Shown one piece after another: positions 33,509 to 48,500 of a stretch of 64,000 bases of DNA. The notes beneath the pieces are model-generated. The model saw only the letters and a list, made by a program, of their open reading frames with translations, made no database searches and was not told the DNA's origin. The stretch's first letter is position 1; every line of letters starts with the position of its first letter. The translations under genes and the position numbers were made by a program. The stretch covers positions 54,892,830-54,956,829 of the forward strand of contig NC_092344.1 of the NCBI RefSeq assembly GCF_963676685.1, read 5' to 3'. Source of the stretch: Mytilus edulis (taxonomy: Eukaryota > Mollusca > Bivalvia > Mytilida > Mytilidae).

Positions 33509-36500
33509 ATGCTGTTAATGACTGTAATGATGTCAGTAAGGAAATTATGTAGACACCAAGTCAAAAAAGTAATGCACAGGACCTGCATGTCACAGACCAA
33601 TGGAAAGTCGGATGGCTTGCTTGATTATTATGTAAAATTGCGAGACATACTTACAAACAAGGACACTCTGGTTAATCATTTGTGTCAAAATGTTGTATTT
33701 GAGGATGGTAAGTTATCTTAGGAATTATTCAAACAAGTGTGTACTTGTTGATGAAGTATAAGATGTAGTTTACTACAGTGTTTTTTAATTTTCAATTTCC
33801 TTTTTTTTTCCCTTAGTTCTTTTAATCGTTATATATATTTATAATGTTTATGTACATTGTTTATCAAACTTGTTTTTTTATTTGTACAGTTAATTTGTTT
33901 TTAAAATTCTATGTATTATAATCATGAGACTTGAATGCCTTAATGTCCTGAATGTGTTTTCTATTATGCAATGAATGTCATTGATTATCATGTTTTGCAC
34001 GAAACTCTGATATGAATAAAAAGAAATTTGAGGTATAAGTCTATGAGTATGAGACATCATCAAATACCATCCCAAAAAAACATGTCTTTAAAAATAATAT
34101 TTAATCCACATCTGTTATTCATATTTCATACAAAAATTTGACAGGGAGGACATTGAAAAGATAGGCAGAAAGGCATATTGTATAAGATTGAATTACAAGT
34201 TCTTGGGCTCTCGATTCAGAAAGAAGACAATTAACAACAAATTAAGTACTATCCAGTCAATGTCTCAAAAGAAAAGAACCATGAAAATACAAGAGTCCAC
34301 CATTTGGAACTACAAATTCATTATTAATTACGTAAAAACATGAAAAAGAAGAGCAATGTTTCTACAAATGGTAATTTTAAAAGATAAGTAAGAAAACTCC
34401 ATATATACATTTATGTAAATGATACAAAATTTGGTATATGTACATGTATATACATGTAACAATCTACATCTGGCTTTAATTCAGTGGTTGTCGTTTGTTC
34501 ATGTGTTACATATTTGTTTTTCGTTCATTTTTTTACATAAATAAGGCCGTTAGTTTTATCGTTTGAATTGTTTTACATTGTCTTATCAGGGCCTTTTATA
34601 GCTGACTATGGGGTATGGGCTTTGCTCATTGTTGAAAGCACGGTGACCTATAGTTGTTAATGTCTGTGTCATTTTTGGTCTTTTGTGGATAGTTGTCTCA
34701 TTGGCAATCATACCACATCTTCTTTTTTATATATTAATCAGAAGATTGTATGTTAAGCTCCAACAGAATCAATTGGTGATTTGATGGTAGCAAATTAAGT
34801 TTACTGGTGACATGTTATTGGAGCCAGTAAACAAGATTTGCAACCATCAAATCACCATTTGATGCCATCAGAGCTTGAAATACAATATTGTTATCTTCAT
34901 TCTAATGAAACTGCCGAAAAAAACATCAAATCACACATTTATAATTTGTCATTCATGCACGCACATTTCATAACATCAATTGTCAATTGATACCATGAGA
35001 ATTGATGAAGTTATCCAATCAAAATTAACGTTACAAACAGTATTGCATTAGAATCACAAGTAGGTCCATAAATAATAATATTGTCATGTGATAATATCAT
35101 AATGTTAACAATATTCCTCACTATCCTCAGTATTATTTTTGTTATTCTGTCCTTTTAATAAATGTTTTTCAGATCATTTGGTTGCTATTAATAAGCCAGC
35201 AGGATTGCCTATGAAAGGTAAGGTTAATCAAAACAGTTCACATACAAACACTCATCTAGTAGAAAATGCCAACATGTTGATAGCACAAAGATTAGTTTTT
35301 AAAAGTTATGGATTCATACAAATCATATATAAGGGCTTGACCATTTTACAGTTTTGTGATTCTAGTGTGCGTAGGATTGCCTTAAGTTGCTTATATCTTT
35401 CTAGTGTTATGTCCCCATAAAAATGGAAAAATTGCTGAAATTTTTGTTTCTATGCTATAACTTTAGTTTGCCTTAACCAAATATTTTGAAACTTATACAC
35501 AATGCTCATTACCACAATACACAGATCTAGATTGAATTTTGGTGGCGTCACTTTTACTGTTCAACAATTATGCCCCTTTACAAATGGAAAAATTGCTAAA
35601 TGTTTGTTTCAATTCTATAACTTTAGTTTGCTTCAACCAAATGTTCTTAAACTTATACACAATGCTTATTACCACAAAACTCAGAAGTTCAAATTTGGGT
35701 AGCGTCACTTATACAGTTTTTGAGTTATGGAACTTATGTCCCTTTATATGCAAGCAGTGTCACATTGCCACATTCCCCATTTATTTTATTATGTCGACGC
35801 CGCAGGGGAGAGGGCATTTAGAGTTGCTTGTCCATATGTATGTCTGTCCGTCCATAAGTCCCAAAATTGATTTCTGTTCTCTAACTTTAGTTTTTCTCCA
35901 CCAAATTGTATGAAACTTACACACAATATTTATAACCACAAAATACAGATCACGTTTGAATTTTGGTGGCATCACTTTAACCATTCTAGTGTTATGCCAC
36001 TTTACAATTGGAAAAATTGCTAAATTATTTATATCTGTTCTTTAACTTTAGTTTGCCTAAACCAAATGGTAGAAATGTTCACAATGCTTATTACCACAAA
36101 ATAGAGATCAAGTTTTAATTTTAGGGGCATCACTTAAACAGTTCTAGAGCTATGTCCCTTTACACTTGCAAAAATTGCTGAACAGATTGTATAGTTACAT
36201 AAAATTAAGAATGGAAATGGGGAATGTGTCAAAGAGACAACAACTCTACCAAAGAGCAGACAACAGCCAAAGGCCACAAATGGGTCTTCAATGCAGCGAG
36301 AAACCCCCGCACCCAGAGGTGTGCTTCAGCTCCCCCTAACCAAAAATGTATACTAGTTCAGTGATAATGTACATCATACTAAACTCTGAAAAATACACAA
36401 GAAACTAAAATTAAAAATCATACAAGTCTACAAGAGAATGAAGGCCAGAGGCTACTTTTTGTTCTGTTTCAAGTCCTTTCATTATTTCTTTTTGTCCTTT

Positions 36501-39500
36501 AACTCCTTTTTTCTTGAAAAGTAGCACAGTTTCACCTTTTTGTAAATTGGTATGATATTGGGATTTATATACATGATTATTGATGTTTTTTTGTTTTTTT
36601 TTCAGCTGAAAAGACATCACATATAGATGCACGTTTAATAGACAATTTTTCCCTGTATCAAGTTATTGAAGATTTACGTCACCATTTTAGTTCCCCTGAC
36701 ATGAACTTAGCTTTGCCACTCCCAAGGTATGTGTAATCATGGTAATAGTAACTCAAAAAATATATTTTCTTTTTTTTACAAAGTATACTTCTTGCTTAAA
36801 TTGTATGAAGCCCTGAATATTCTGTTATTTATACTACAGTCATTACTGATAAAAAAAAGTTAAATTTTATTACAATACTTTACTATAAATGTAACCAGTA
36901 ATGTAAAAAGAAAGGTATAACTATGATAACAGCAAGTTTACTTTCCTCCAACAAAAATAGTATCTTTCACCTGCAGCAAATTGTGAAAAAAACATATTGT
37001 ATTTTTTAATTTTGCATGCTTTTGAAAATGGACAGAATAACTATTCTTTGTTTGAATGAAGCAACAAATTTTGATTGAACTTTCATGAAATATAATTTAC
37101 AACAAAAGACTAAAAACATGCAACAGAAGTATCATTACCTTATATTTAAGTTCAGTTTAATATAAAACATTTATACCTTATATCAAAAGTTTATATCACA
37201 ATCTTTATATTTGAGCAAGCATATTTTCCCTCTGCCAGTGGACCTTGGGACAACAATATTTTCTCAATTTAGTAATTTTGGATACAAACTTTTGAGAAAG
37301 TAAAGTCTTGGTTATGTGATATTGATACTGTAGATCATAGATGCAAATGAAAAATACTTGCAACACCATGAAAGATAACATGGAATTACTTTATTATAAT
37401 TTGACTAAAAAGAAAAAAAAATGCATTTAAAAGTACATTTAATTAATTTTGTATTTAAAGGGAAACTTCGCAAAAAAATCAAAAATTGATATTATGTCAA
37501 TTCTGTATAAAAATGCTCAAATTTATAGATATTAAAGTTTATTCCGCTAAATAAGAGATCACCATCGATTTTAAATTTTGAGTATCAGTTCTCTGCTCTC
37601 CGCCATCTTGTCACCTTCTCCGATGAAAAATCCCGATATGTCTATAAACCACAAAGGAACAAAACTACAGTAAACGATGTAGTCGTAATTGCGTGTCGAT
37701 ATCTTGTCAATCGTACGGTTGTTTTATCTGACCGAATAACTTGATACGGAAAATGGTCTTATATTTTTAAATAACCATATAGTCTGTTATTTTTAAACTG
37801 ATAATATTGTAATTAGTTAAAAAGTCAAAGTTCAAATCATAAATAAGTGTTCCGTGGAAATTGTTTTCGAAAATCTAATTCGTTCATAATTCTTTCAAGT
37901 AATAAACTTTATTTAAATAAATTCGGATCTTCCCTCATCTGATCACCAGTATGGCTAAAGGTATTACTCCCAAAGGTATTGGAAGGGGTGTAAGGTGACA
38001 CGTCCAGGTATTCAATCGATTTCCTGTCCGGCTGGCTTGCAAGTTCATGCATCGTTTCACTTCTGTAGGTATTGATCAGTGTACACGACCGTTACTTATA
38101 ACTTTCCATTTTGAACTATCAGGTGCATGTATAATATACATTTTTGTCTTGCGTGTCCGAAAGTGATATTTATACTAGTCATTACTGAACTCATACGCTT
38201 GTTTATAAATAACATTTCTGGTGTAAAGAATATTATCTATAAAAAAAAAATTAATACAAAAAAAAAATTTGAAGAAATACAAATCTATTTACATATTTTT
38301 CCAAGGGTTAATTTGGGAAAATGTAATATATACTCATTGTCAATAGTTTAGGACAGATTGGAACATACCAGAATTATTGATTTAAAAAAATGTGCGCACT
38401 TGTCGACGATTCGTGTATACATACGCCTGGGTAGAAAGTTACGGAACTATAGTCAGTAGCGCAATTTAAAATATGTATACATGTATACATTGAACATAAG
38501 AAAGAAACATACATTTTGTGTAAATTGTGGTAAAAGTTTTGTAAATTATTATAGACTAGTCCACGTATGCCAACAGTATGTAATCAACGAATTCGATAGA
38601 CTATTGTATACCAAAAGAAGAAGAAGAAAAAAAAAGAAACAATTTGATTTAAATACAGGTCAATTTATAACTTGCTTTGGTTCATCGAAGTTAAGAACAT
38701 AGTAAACTCACAGATTTATATATCAATTAGATTGTTCTCGAATAAAGGACGAAATTTGTCATCATCACAATTGTTCCAACATTCATGTAAAATATATGCA
38801 ACTGGACGTACACTAATAATCCCCAAGGGATGTGAATATTTTCTAGGAAAACTATTGAGTATCAATTTCGGGATTTATTTTCTTTCTTGATATTCAATGA
38901 CAGCAATTTAAAGAATAAACTGCTTGTCGGATATTTGTCCGCTTTAGGGGTATTCTTGCAAGTTGAACAGACTTATAATAACATTCAAAAATAGGGAATA
39001 ATAACATTAAATTCGTTGTCTTTTAATTTTAAACATCGTTGGTCAAATAGTTATTTAAGTATATATATACGTTGGGAGACGACAATTATTATAGTAGTTT
39101 CAGATTTTAATAAGGACGTTCCCGATTATGAATAAATATGGTTGACGTTTTTCACACTTGAAAAGAATATCTATTCGTAATTTTTCGATTCCATTCCAAT
39201 ACAAAAGTATTTTTTCTTTATTCGTACATATTATATTCCGCTTCGGTAGAGTTATCTTCAGATAGTTTCATATATTAATTAATACATGGCTTTCAAAAGT
39301 CTAAATGTAAGTGTTCTCGTACATTTTTTCGCCCAATAAAGACAAATAAAAATGATTTAGTAAAGCTATTTCTAATTTCTAAGTCCCCCTTTTTTATGAG
39401 ACATAAATCAAGGACAAGACTTGTATATCATTTCATTCTGACATATGAATTAAGTTTCCCGTCTTTAACCGAAAATTGTGTATTTCTTAGTAAATTAACT

Positions 39501-42500
39501 TATTTGAATTCAAATAAATAATAGCACCAAATATAATTAAATAATTCCACGGCGACCAATTTTTATTTGTCACCAACTTGAATATGTATTTGTAATGTGT
39601 GTATTAAATGCTCCCACTGATCCGAATAGACAGTCACACCTGGCAAGGTGTGCCCTAGAGGCGCGGTTAAATACCGAAGTGCAAATAACAATTTACCTTT
39701 CAACAAGCCATCTACGAGTATTGCCACAGAACCGTGAATACACACATCGTATAAACCTAGTCATAGCAGAGATAGTAAAAGGTCAATAATCATGAGTACA
39801 CCAACATATTGTCTTTACAGATTATTGTACTTTAATTTGTTCACCTTATCAGTCCGAAAATGCATTTATTAAAAATAAATTTATAACTTTTTGTGTTGTC
39901 TACAAACATAATTCGAATATATACGTTTAACATAGATAATTTATCTCACGAATGAGTACAATTGAACGTCTGTGCGTTTTATCTTCTTATTATCGGATGG
40001 TTATTAGATAAAGCATAAGTCATCGGCGCGCTTACGATTACGTTAAAATATGATTAAAAACCAAGACTTTTAATGATTGTATTTTAAATCCCGGCATGCA
40101 AAAATAAGGAGAAAACGTCACGACCTACAGGAAGTAGTTGATATTTTTTCATTAATTATTGAATTTCTCCTTTATTACTGCACATATAGCGATAAAACTT
40201 TGTGAATATATATATTATGTCATAATGAACATATTTAAACCATAAGTAAAAAATCGTGAATTTTCCCTTTAAACTCAACAGTATACAGTAAACAAGAGTA
40301 GCTCACAAACATTGTCTAAGGATGTTTTTTCTCTTGTTTGTATTCAACAATATTTAAGTGAAATAGTTTGTAGTTACATGTATATGCATAGGATCACAAT
40401 TTTGTAGGATTTTCTGATTTCCTTCTAGTTATTGGTCAAATTCTTTCACAGAGGGATTCATAGTGTAAGTTTCTGAACAGTTTAGGCCCTGACATTGATA
40501 TTGATTCTATACAACTTTCAGGAATCACAGTGGCATAGTTGTATTTGGAAAGAATCAAGTTATTACTAAAAGTATTGCAGATAAATTTTATTTGGCTTAT
40601 GGAAATAAGCAGTTGCATCAGCAGTTTCAGTAAGTTTAATTGTTATACTGTGGATTCATTTATTTTCATGGGTACTAATTTTTGTGGATTTAGAAACACT
40701 TTAGAAACACTTACACTTTCATGGATATTGAATTTGTGATTTTGCCAAAGTCTGCATACAAACCAATGAAAAATTTCCAATTTGTTGAAGATTTAAATTC
40801 GTGGTTCACCTGTTTCCATGAAAATTGGTATCCAGTGAAAATTAATGAATCCACAGTAGATGAAATGAAAAATACATATTTTATGACTGTTCTATCCCCA
40901 CACAACAAATTAGTTATCCATTAAAACATTAATGTGATATGTATCTGTTTGTCTGTCTGTCTATGCATGCAAACACACTTCGTCACCATAAACATGAATT
41001 AAAGACGTTAGCAAATAACATAAAACATGTACAAATATAAACAAAGAGAGGGGTTGTACTCTAGGAATAAGGTTCAGTTGTCTGTCTCTTCATGTCTAAA
41101 AGTCATAGTGCGGTGACAGAAGTGTAAAAAGTCGTCTAGATTGCGAGTTTAATCTCCCCAAATAACACACGGCTAAAAATGGTCTTATCTTAAAGACAAA
41201 TATGTCTTCTTTAGTTTTTGCCCTGTCGTCAGAATTTCGTACGGTCACTTTTTTCTAAAAAGTCGTTTTAATGACTGGTAGTATATTGGAGAGTTTCAAC
41301 TCCCTTTTTCAAAATGAAAAACATGTGTATGTTTGCTTACATTTAATTGAAATAGGTTTTCCTGAAGCTATTTGTATATGTCAAAATATTCTATTCATTA
41401 TTTTATTTTCTTCTAATCTATAAAATTTGCAAAGTTTAGACTATTTAAAATTGAGGTAATTTTAATTGCAAATTCAGACTCAAACTTTAGTTTCTTCTTC
41501 ATAGTAGTAATAAAAAGTATCCCTTAATATTTTAAGCATATAGTATTTAATAAAACTAATTAGTGATAAAAATTTCGGAACCAAAATATGAACAAAAACT
41601 TAAAAGAAATCAATGGAAAAAGAATGGAGTAAAAATCTTCGATTTCAACACGGAACTCAATCACTTGCCTTCCGTCACATTTTGTGTATTAGTCAATAAT
41701 TTGCTCTCAAATGATATATGAAATTACTACCTTTTTCGCTATTATATACACATATTTTCAATTAAAGTGCATTGATATATGCCACATACTTTGTTTACAT
41801 ATGTTTATATTCTATGTTTTTTCGTTATAAAACATCAAATATACTTTGTCAGAAAAGTCTTATTGTAAAATCAAAATAATTGACGGATAGTTTCAGTAAA
41901 TAGTCCGTGATATGAGTCATGACAAGTCCTTTGTAACTTGCTCCATTCAGTCCAAAGAAAAGACAAAAGTCGTTACATTTTATGCAGTGCATAATATGCC
42001 CAAAAAAAAACTCGATTGAAATTTTGAGTCAATTTACCAGTTTAGGGAAGTCGATTTTGTATCTGCATTGCATAAAAGAGTGGATGAGGTTGCATTACAA
42101 ATTATTTGCTAAAAACGAAAAAAAAAATCTAAACCCGTGGAAGCAGATATCTCAAGACACGATACTGCTTTTACTAATTTTATTTTGGCTATTAACAACG
42201 ATTTAATGGTCATTCCTCATGACATCGTTACCTGATAAATATAGATCATTTCTTCCGGCTGATTCTAATTTAAAATATTCTACAAGTAAAATGCAGTCTA
42301 AACTCATTTTTTTCTATAGAAATTCAGTTGTCAAACAAATTCAACAAGTTCAAGGGAAATATAACATAATATTTAGTAGCAAAATAACTATTTAAGATGC
42401 CATATAAGCTTCTAGTCAATTGAAAACTGACCTCAAAATCTCAATGTCAACTGTAATAGACACAAATAACGGACTGCTGCAAGTTTACTTAGAAAAGACA

Positions 42501-45500
42501 TCGAAACTGTAAGAAGATTACCCATTTTCGGATAAATTGTCTCTTCCTTCTTAATTCAATGCATTCGTATTTATTGCAATTCATTCTATGGTTACTCAAT
42601 GAAACTGCATACAGCCAAGACTATTCTCAGGAAATGGCACCAGAGAAATTGTGGAAATGCTAAGCAATTGTTGAGGCAATCGTTTTTGTTTTACTCCTTT
42701 TCATTTAGGATCGGCTTTAATTACAAATGTACCATGAGTTTGGTTCAAAACACCTTGTTGAAACATTGAATGCCAATGGATTTTATGCTTCTTAAAGTAA
42801 AGCGCGACGCTATATAATGTGTTGCGAACCATGAAATTGAGCGAATTCAAGATAGTGTGTACGTCTCGTATAATGTTTCCCCAGCATCTTTGCAGACAAG
42901 TCATCACACCTTCCTAAACCCCCTTTTAGATCTCTGTTAAATCTTGGATGAATTGATAGGGATGGTTTGAAGCTGAATTTTTTTTTTAGGAACAAATGTC
43001 TTCGGACTTCCTACAATACCTTGTCTGTATTTGTAAAGAAAAACTCAAAATAACGTGTTTGCTTTGAGCAGAACCTTTCATGTGCAAACCTGTGGCCATG
43101 AGTGAAATGTGTAGAAATATTAAAACATGTCTTGTGACGGTTGATGAAAATGAAGATGATGGAGATAACGGTTGATTTGGTATAAAGCTTGTTGCACTGG
43201 TACACACGGTTCCAGCCCCGAGGTTAGGGGAGTGTTGGCGTACTCTTACAAAAGTTAAACCCCGCCACTATCTGTATGTGTCTGTTTCAAGTCAGGAGAC
43301 GGTAATGCAGTGTTTGTCATTTGTTTCTATATACTATATTTGTTTCTTTCTTATTTATTTTATACATTAATCAGGCCGTTAAATTTTTTGTTTGTTTTAC
43401 ATTATTCATTTCGGGAATTGAAGACTATGTGCAGTATGAATTTTACTCATTGTTGTAGCCCGTACGGGATCTATAATTGTTTTATGTCTCATTTGGTCTC
43501 ATTTGGAGAGTTGTCTCATTTGCAATCATATCCCGTCTTCTTTTTTTATATGGAATACTTTAAAGGTTTGTGGTACGTTGCAAGGGAAAAAAGGGGGGAA
43601 TATAGTTACAAAACCTATAATGTAATAGATATTAACCAGAGTAAAATACACAACAAACAATAATACTATGGTAGCAGTAATAATTGTGAAAAAAAAACCA
43701 AAAGCAATTTAACGAGAAGTCTATAAAAAAAAACTGAAGTATCCGCAAATTCAATTTGAGGTCATATTTGACTGTAGTGTTCTATGGCTTTGGTTTGATG
43801 ACTCATTCGCTATGATAGTTTAAAAAATAATTTTAAAGTATTGTCCTGCATGACACTTGATTTTTACCTGAAATTGATATTTTTCATAAGGTTAAGGTGC
43901 TCTAAACATTTTATAGGTTGAAAACTTGATTTTTGAAGTTTTGTTTATAAAACGTCGTTTTAGGATTTTTTTTGATAAAAAAATCTCAATGATTAAGGTT
44001 TATGTATAAAAACAAACATTTCTAAAGCCAAAACAGTATCATTTGTAATTAGGTAGAGTTTAGAAATAGAACAAAAGGTCAAAATTGAAACCCTCCCAAA
44101 TTTTCACAGATTTTTACATATGACCTTTGACCTCAATTAAAAAAAAATGTGTCCATATCAAGTCCTGACGACAGGCATATTATCATAGTACAGGATTTCC
44201 TCTTTCCAATGATATATTATGCAGGTGTGTGTTCGGTGGGGAGATTAAATTAAAAAAAATCTGTCTTCAGTCTTTTCAACTTTGTACATTTGTGAACACC
44301 ATGAGATATCAACTGCCAAAATATCCAAATTAATAAAAATTGTATTTTTTAATTCATTCTCTGACAAGTTTGCTTTGGAGTAGGACTTTATAATTATGCA
44401 GTATTGATACAAACCATGAGTGGCCATCATTTTGCTGAAATTGCCATTGTTTCCCTTGAATAATCTCAAAATGTTACAATAGAAGGAATTTTATGAGTAA
44501 GCATTGTCACTACCTTTAAAGATATGCAAAATGACAGTATCCAGAACAAAAGTTTAAAAATATTTACTTTATTTTTCCGTATTTTACTGATAAATGGACT
44601 TTTTTCCAGTTAAAAAGTAGATACAGTCTGGTGTTTAAGTTTGTTACTCATCAATTACTTTGTCATACCTTCATAAAATTTTATAAAGTTGTTGCAGAAG
44701 ATTTTTAATGATTCAGAGATAATGTCTGAAGCAAACTTTTGAAACTTATTTTTTCTTTAAAAATATTTTTTGATTTTTTGTATTTTTAGTTTGCTATGTA
44801 TTGGGAATCCTGAGAACCTGTTAGAAGAGATTAAACAAATATTTCTGAAAAAGAAAGAGATTCAGGGTAAACTTGAGGTATTTATGAATTCAAGCAGTTG
44901 TAAGAAGTAGGTCTGGTAAGGGCTGATTTTGGCCTTTAATTTCAGGTTCATCTGATAAAATTTTGGACACTTTTTAAACCCTTTTTTAGCTCACCTGGCC
45001 CGAAGGGCCAAGTGAGCTTTTCTCATCACTTGGCGTCCGTCGTCCGTCGTCGTCCGTCGTCGTCCGTCGTCCGTCGTCGTTAACTTTTACAAAAATCTTC
45101 TCCTCTGAAACTACTGGGCCAAATCAAACCAAACTTGGCCACAATCATCATTGGGGTATCTAGTTTAAAAAATGTGTGGCGTGACCCGGTCAACCAACCA
45201 AGATGGCCGCCACGGCTAAAAATAGAACATAGGGGTAAAATGCAGTTTTTGGCTTATAACTCAAAAACCAAAGCATTTAGAGCAAATCTGACATGGGGTA
45301 AAAATGTTTATCAGGTCAAGATCTATCTGCCCTGAAATTTTCAGATGAATCGGTCAATCGGTTGTTGGGTTGCTGCCCCTGAATTGGTAATTTTGAGGAA
45401 ATTTTGCTGTTTTTGGTTATTATCTTGAATATTATTATAGATAGAGATAAACTGTAAACAGCAATAATGTTCAGCAAAGTAAGATCTACAAATAAGTCAA

Positions 45501-48500
45501 CATGACCTAAATGGTCAAATGACCCGTTTAGGAGTTATTGCCCTTTATAGTCAATTTTTAACCATTTTTCGTTAATTAAAGTAATCTTTTACAAAAATCT
45601 TCTCCTCTGAAACTACTGGGCCAAATTAATCCAAACTTGGCCACAATCATCTTTGGGGTATCTAGTTTAAAAAATGTGTGGCGTGACCTGGTCAACCAAC
45701 CAAGATGGCCACCACGGCTAAAAATAGAACAAAGGGGTAAAATGCAGTTTTTGGCTTATAACTCAAAAACCAAAGCATTTTGAGGAAATCTGAGGGGATA
45801 AAAATGTTTATCAGGTCAAGATCTATCTGCCCTGAAATTTTCAGATGAATCAGTCAATCGGTTGTTGGGTTACTGCCCCTGAATTGGTAATTTTGAGGAA
45901 ATTTTGCTGTTTTTGGTTATTATCTTGAATATTATTATAGATAGAGATAAACTGTAAGCAGCAATAATGTTCAGCAAAGTAAGATCTACAAATAAGTCAA
46001 CATGACCAAAATGGTCAGTTGACCCGTTTAGGAGTTATTGCCATTTATAGTCAATTTTAACCATTTTTCATAAATTAAATTAATCTTTTACAAAAAATCT
46101 TCTCCTCTGAAACTACTGGGCCAAATTAATCCAAACTTGGCCACAATCATCTTTGGGGTATCTAGTTTAAAAAATGTGTGGCGTGACCTGGTCAACCAAC
46201 CAAGATGGCCGCCACCGCTAAAAATAGAACATAGGGGTAAAATGCAGTTTTTGGCTTATAACTCAAAAACCAAAGCATTTTGAGGAAATCTGACATGGGA
46301 TAAAAATGTTTATCAGGTCAAGATCTATCTGCCCTGAAATTTTCAGATGAATCGGTCAATCGGTTGTTGGGTTGCTCCCCCTGAATTGGTAATTTTGAGG
46401 AAATTTTGCTGTTTTTGGTTATTATCTTGAATACTATTATAGATAGAGATAAATTGTAAACAGCAATAATGTTCAGCAAAGTAAGATCTACAAATAAGTC
46501 AACATGACCAAAATGGTCAGTTGACCCCTTTAGGAGTTATTGCCCTTTATAGTCAATCTTTAACCATTTTTCATAAATCTAAGTAATCTTTTACAAAATC
46601 TCCACTGAAACTACTAGGCCACAATCATCTTTGGGGTATCTAGTTTGAAAAATGTGTCGGATGACCTGGCCATTCAACCAAGATGGCCGCCACGGCTAAA
46701 AATAGAACATGGGGGTAAAATGCAGTTTTTGGCTTATAACTATGAATTCAAAGCATCTAGAGCAAATCTGACAAGAAGTTAAATTGTTAATCAAGTCAAT
46801 ATCTATCTGCCCTGAATTTTTCAGATGAATTGGACAACTGGTTGTTGGGTTGCTGCCCTCCAATTGGTAATTTTTAAAGAAATTTTGCCGTTTTTGGTTA
46901 TCTTGAATACTATTATAGATAGCGATAAACTGTAAACAGCAATAATGTTCAGCAAAGTAAGATCTACAAATAAGTCAACATGACCTAAATGGTCAATTGA
47001 CCCCTGAAGGAGTTATTGCCCTTTATAGTCAATTTTTAACAATTTTCATTAATTTGGTAAATATATGTAATTTAAATTTTTACCAAATATAGTTCTCTGT
47101 TACTAATGGGCAAAGTTCATTATAGATATAATTGTAAGAAGCAAAATCGTCCAGTAAAGTAAGAACTTCAAACACATCACCATCACCAAAATACAATTTT
47201 GTCATGAATCCATTTGTGTCCTTTGTTTAATATGCACATAGACCAAGGTGAGCGACACAGGCTCTTTAGAGCCTCTAGGTTAAAAGTATCTACTTCAGCT
47301 GATTCCATTAGTTTTTGTGCAAGATTTGAACTGATTGAGTCATTAAAGACACTTAAACTTAAGCTTAGATATGAAAAAAAATGATATGTCACTTTTCAGA
47401 TGGTTTTTGTCAAAAATGAACCTTTATCTATTTTATGTATTATTATCAAATACAACTTACATTTAAATATTAATGAACACAAATGCAGCCACTTCCATTT
47501 AAAACAAAAAACGTCTAAAATTTAACTCTAATGATAAAATTGTGAAGATTTCAGTAATTTAGCATGACTTAATGATGCTAGAACTCGATACATGGGCATT
47601 GTATTGTCAAAAACAGCCCCTATTTATGTAACATAAGTATTCTACTTTCCAATAAAAAGCTAAAAGTTTACATTTTAACAATTTTGTAAAACTACTATAT
47701 TTTGTTTGGTTTCACTTAACAAGAATGATTTTATTGGTATTGTAGAAAAAAGCCAAAGTTGACCTTATGTAGGTTTACCTCTTCTTTTTAGGTCCTTTTA
47801 GTTCATATAACTTCTTAAATATTGAAGTAATTCTACATCCATGGCTTTCAAATGTTTTTGGCTTTGAGGGCTCCTAATGAAGGTAATTTCAGAATAAGGA
47901 TTCAGACAAATTATATTATAAAGTATTTCATGATGAATTTCACTGTCCAAAAAAATTTGTTGTTTAAGTCAATTTTGTTTTATGTACTAAAGTACAAAAA
48001 ATTATAAAAAAAAGTTAATTTACATGTAAATAGCTCAAAAATAAGAAGTTTTATATAACATTTTTTGGTGTGAACATAATAAGTACCTTGGCAGATAAGA
48101 ATTTGAAGTAATGCATAAATCGGGCGTATGACATTTGCGCCGATTTTGAAAATTTTCATTCTTTCATTTGCGCCGATTTCATTTTTTCATTTGCGCCGAT
48201 TTTATATTTTTTCTTAATTGGATTTACAGGTAAGTTACAGGTAAGTTCATACTTTTACATTGGCTGAGCACAGAGTATACAGACAAATCAAGTGACATTG
48301 CAATTGGTAAATGGCAATCCCAATGTTTCGGGTTACGGTTCCTTTCCCTAAATGAAATCGATGACTGCTTCACGTTTGACATTGTCTGACGCTCCTTCTG
48401 ATGGCAAATGTCATACATTCTTAGACAACGTACAAGTACACATTCCATAACGGTCAACCAATTCGTGATGGCGTCCATAAATTAAAGAAGGGATTATTTC

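Noticed and set aside
39563-39789. Overlapping open frames on both strands within R5 copy 2
   Set aside because: Neither shows a domain, and the matching part of copy 1 is not recognisably conserved.
42701-43207. Cluster of minus-strand open frames that might be a decayed transposase
   Set aside because: The pieces are in different frames with no motif I can name; too little to annotate.
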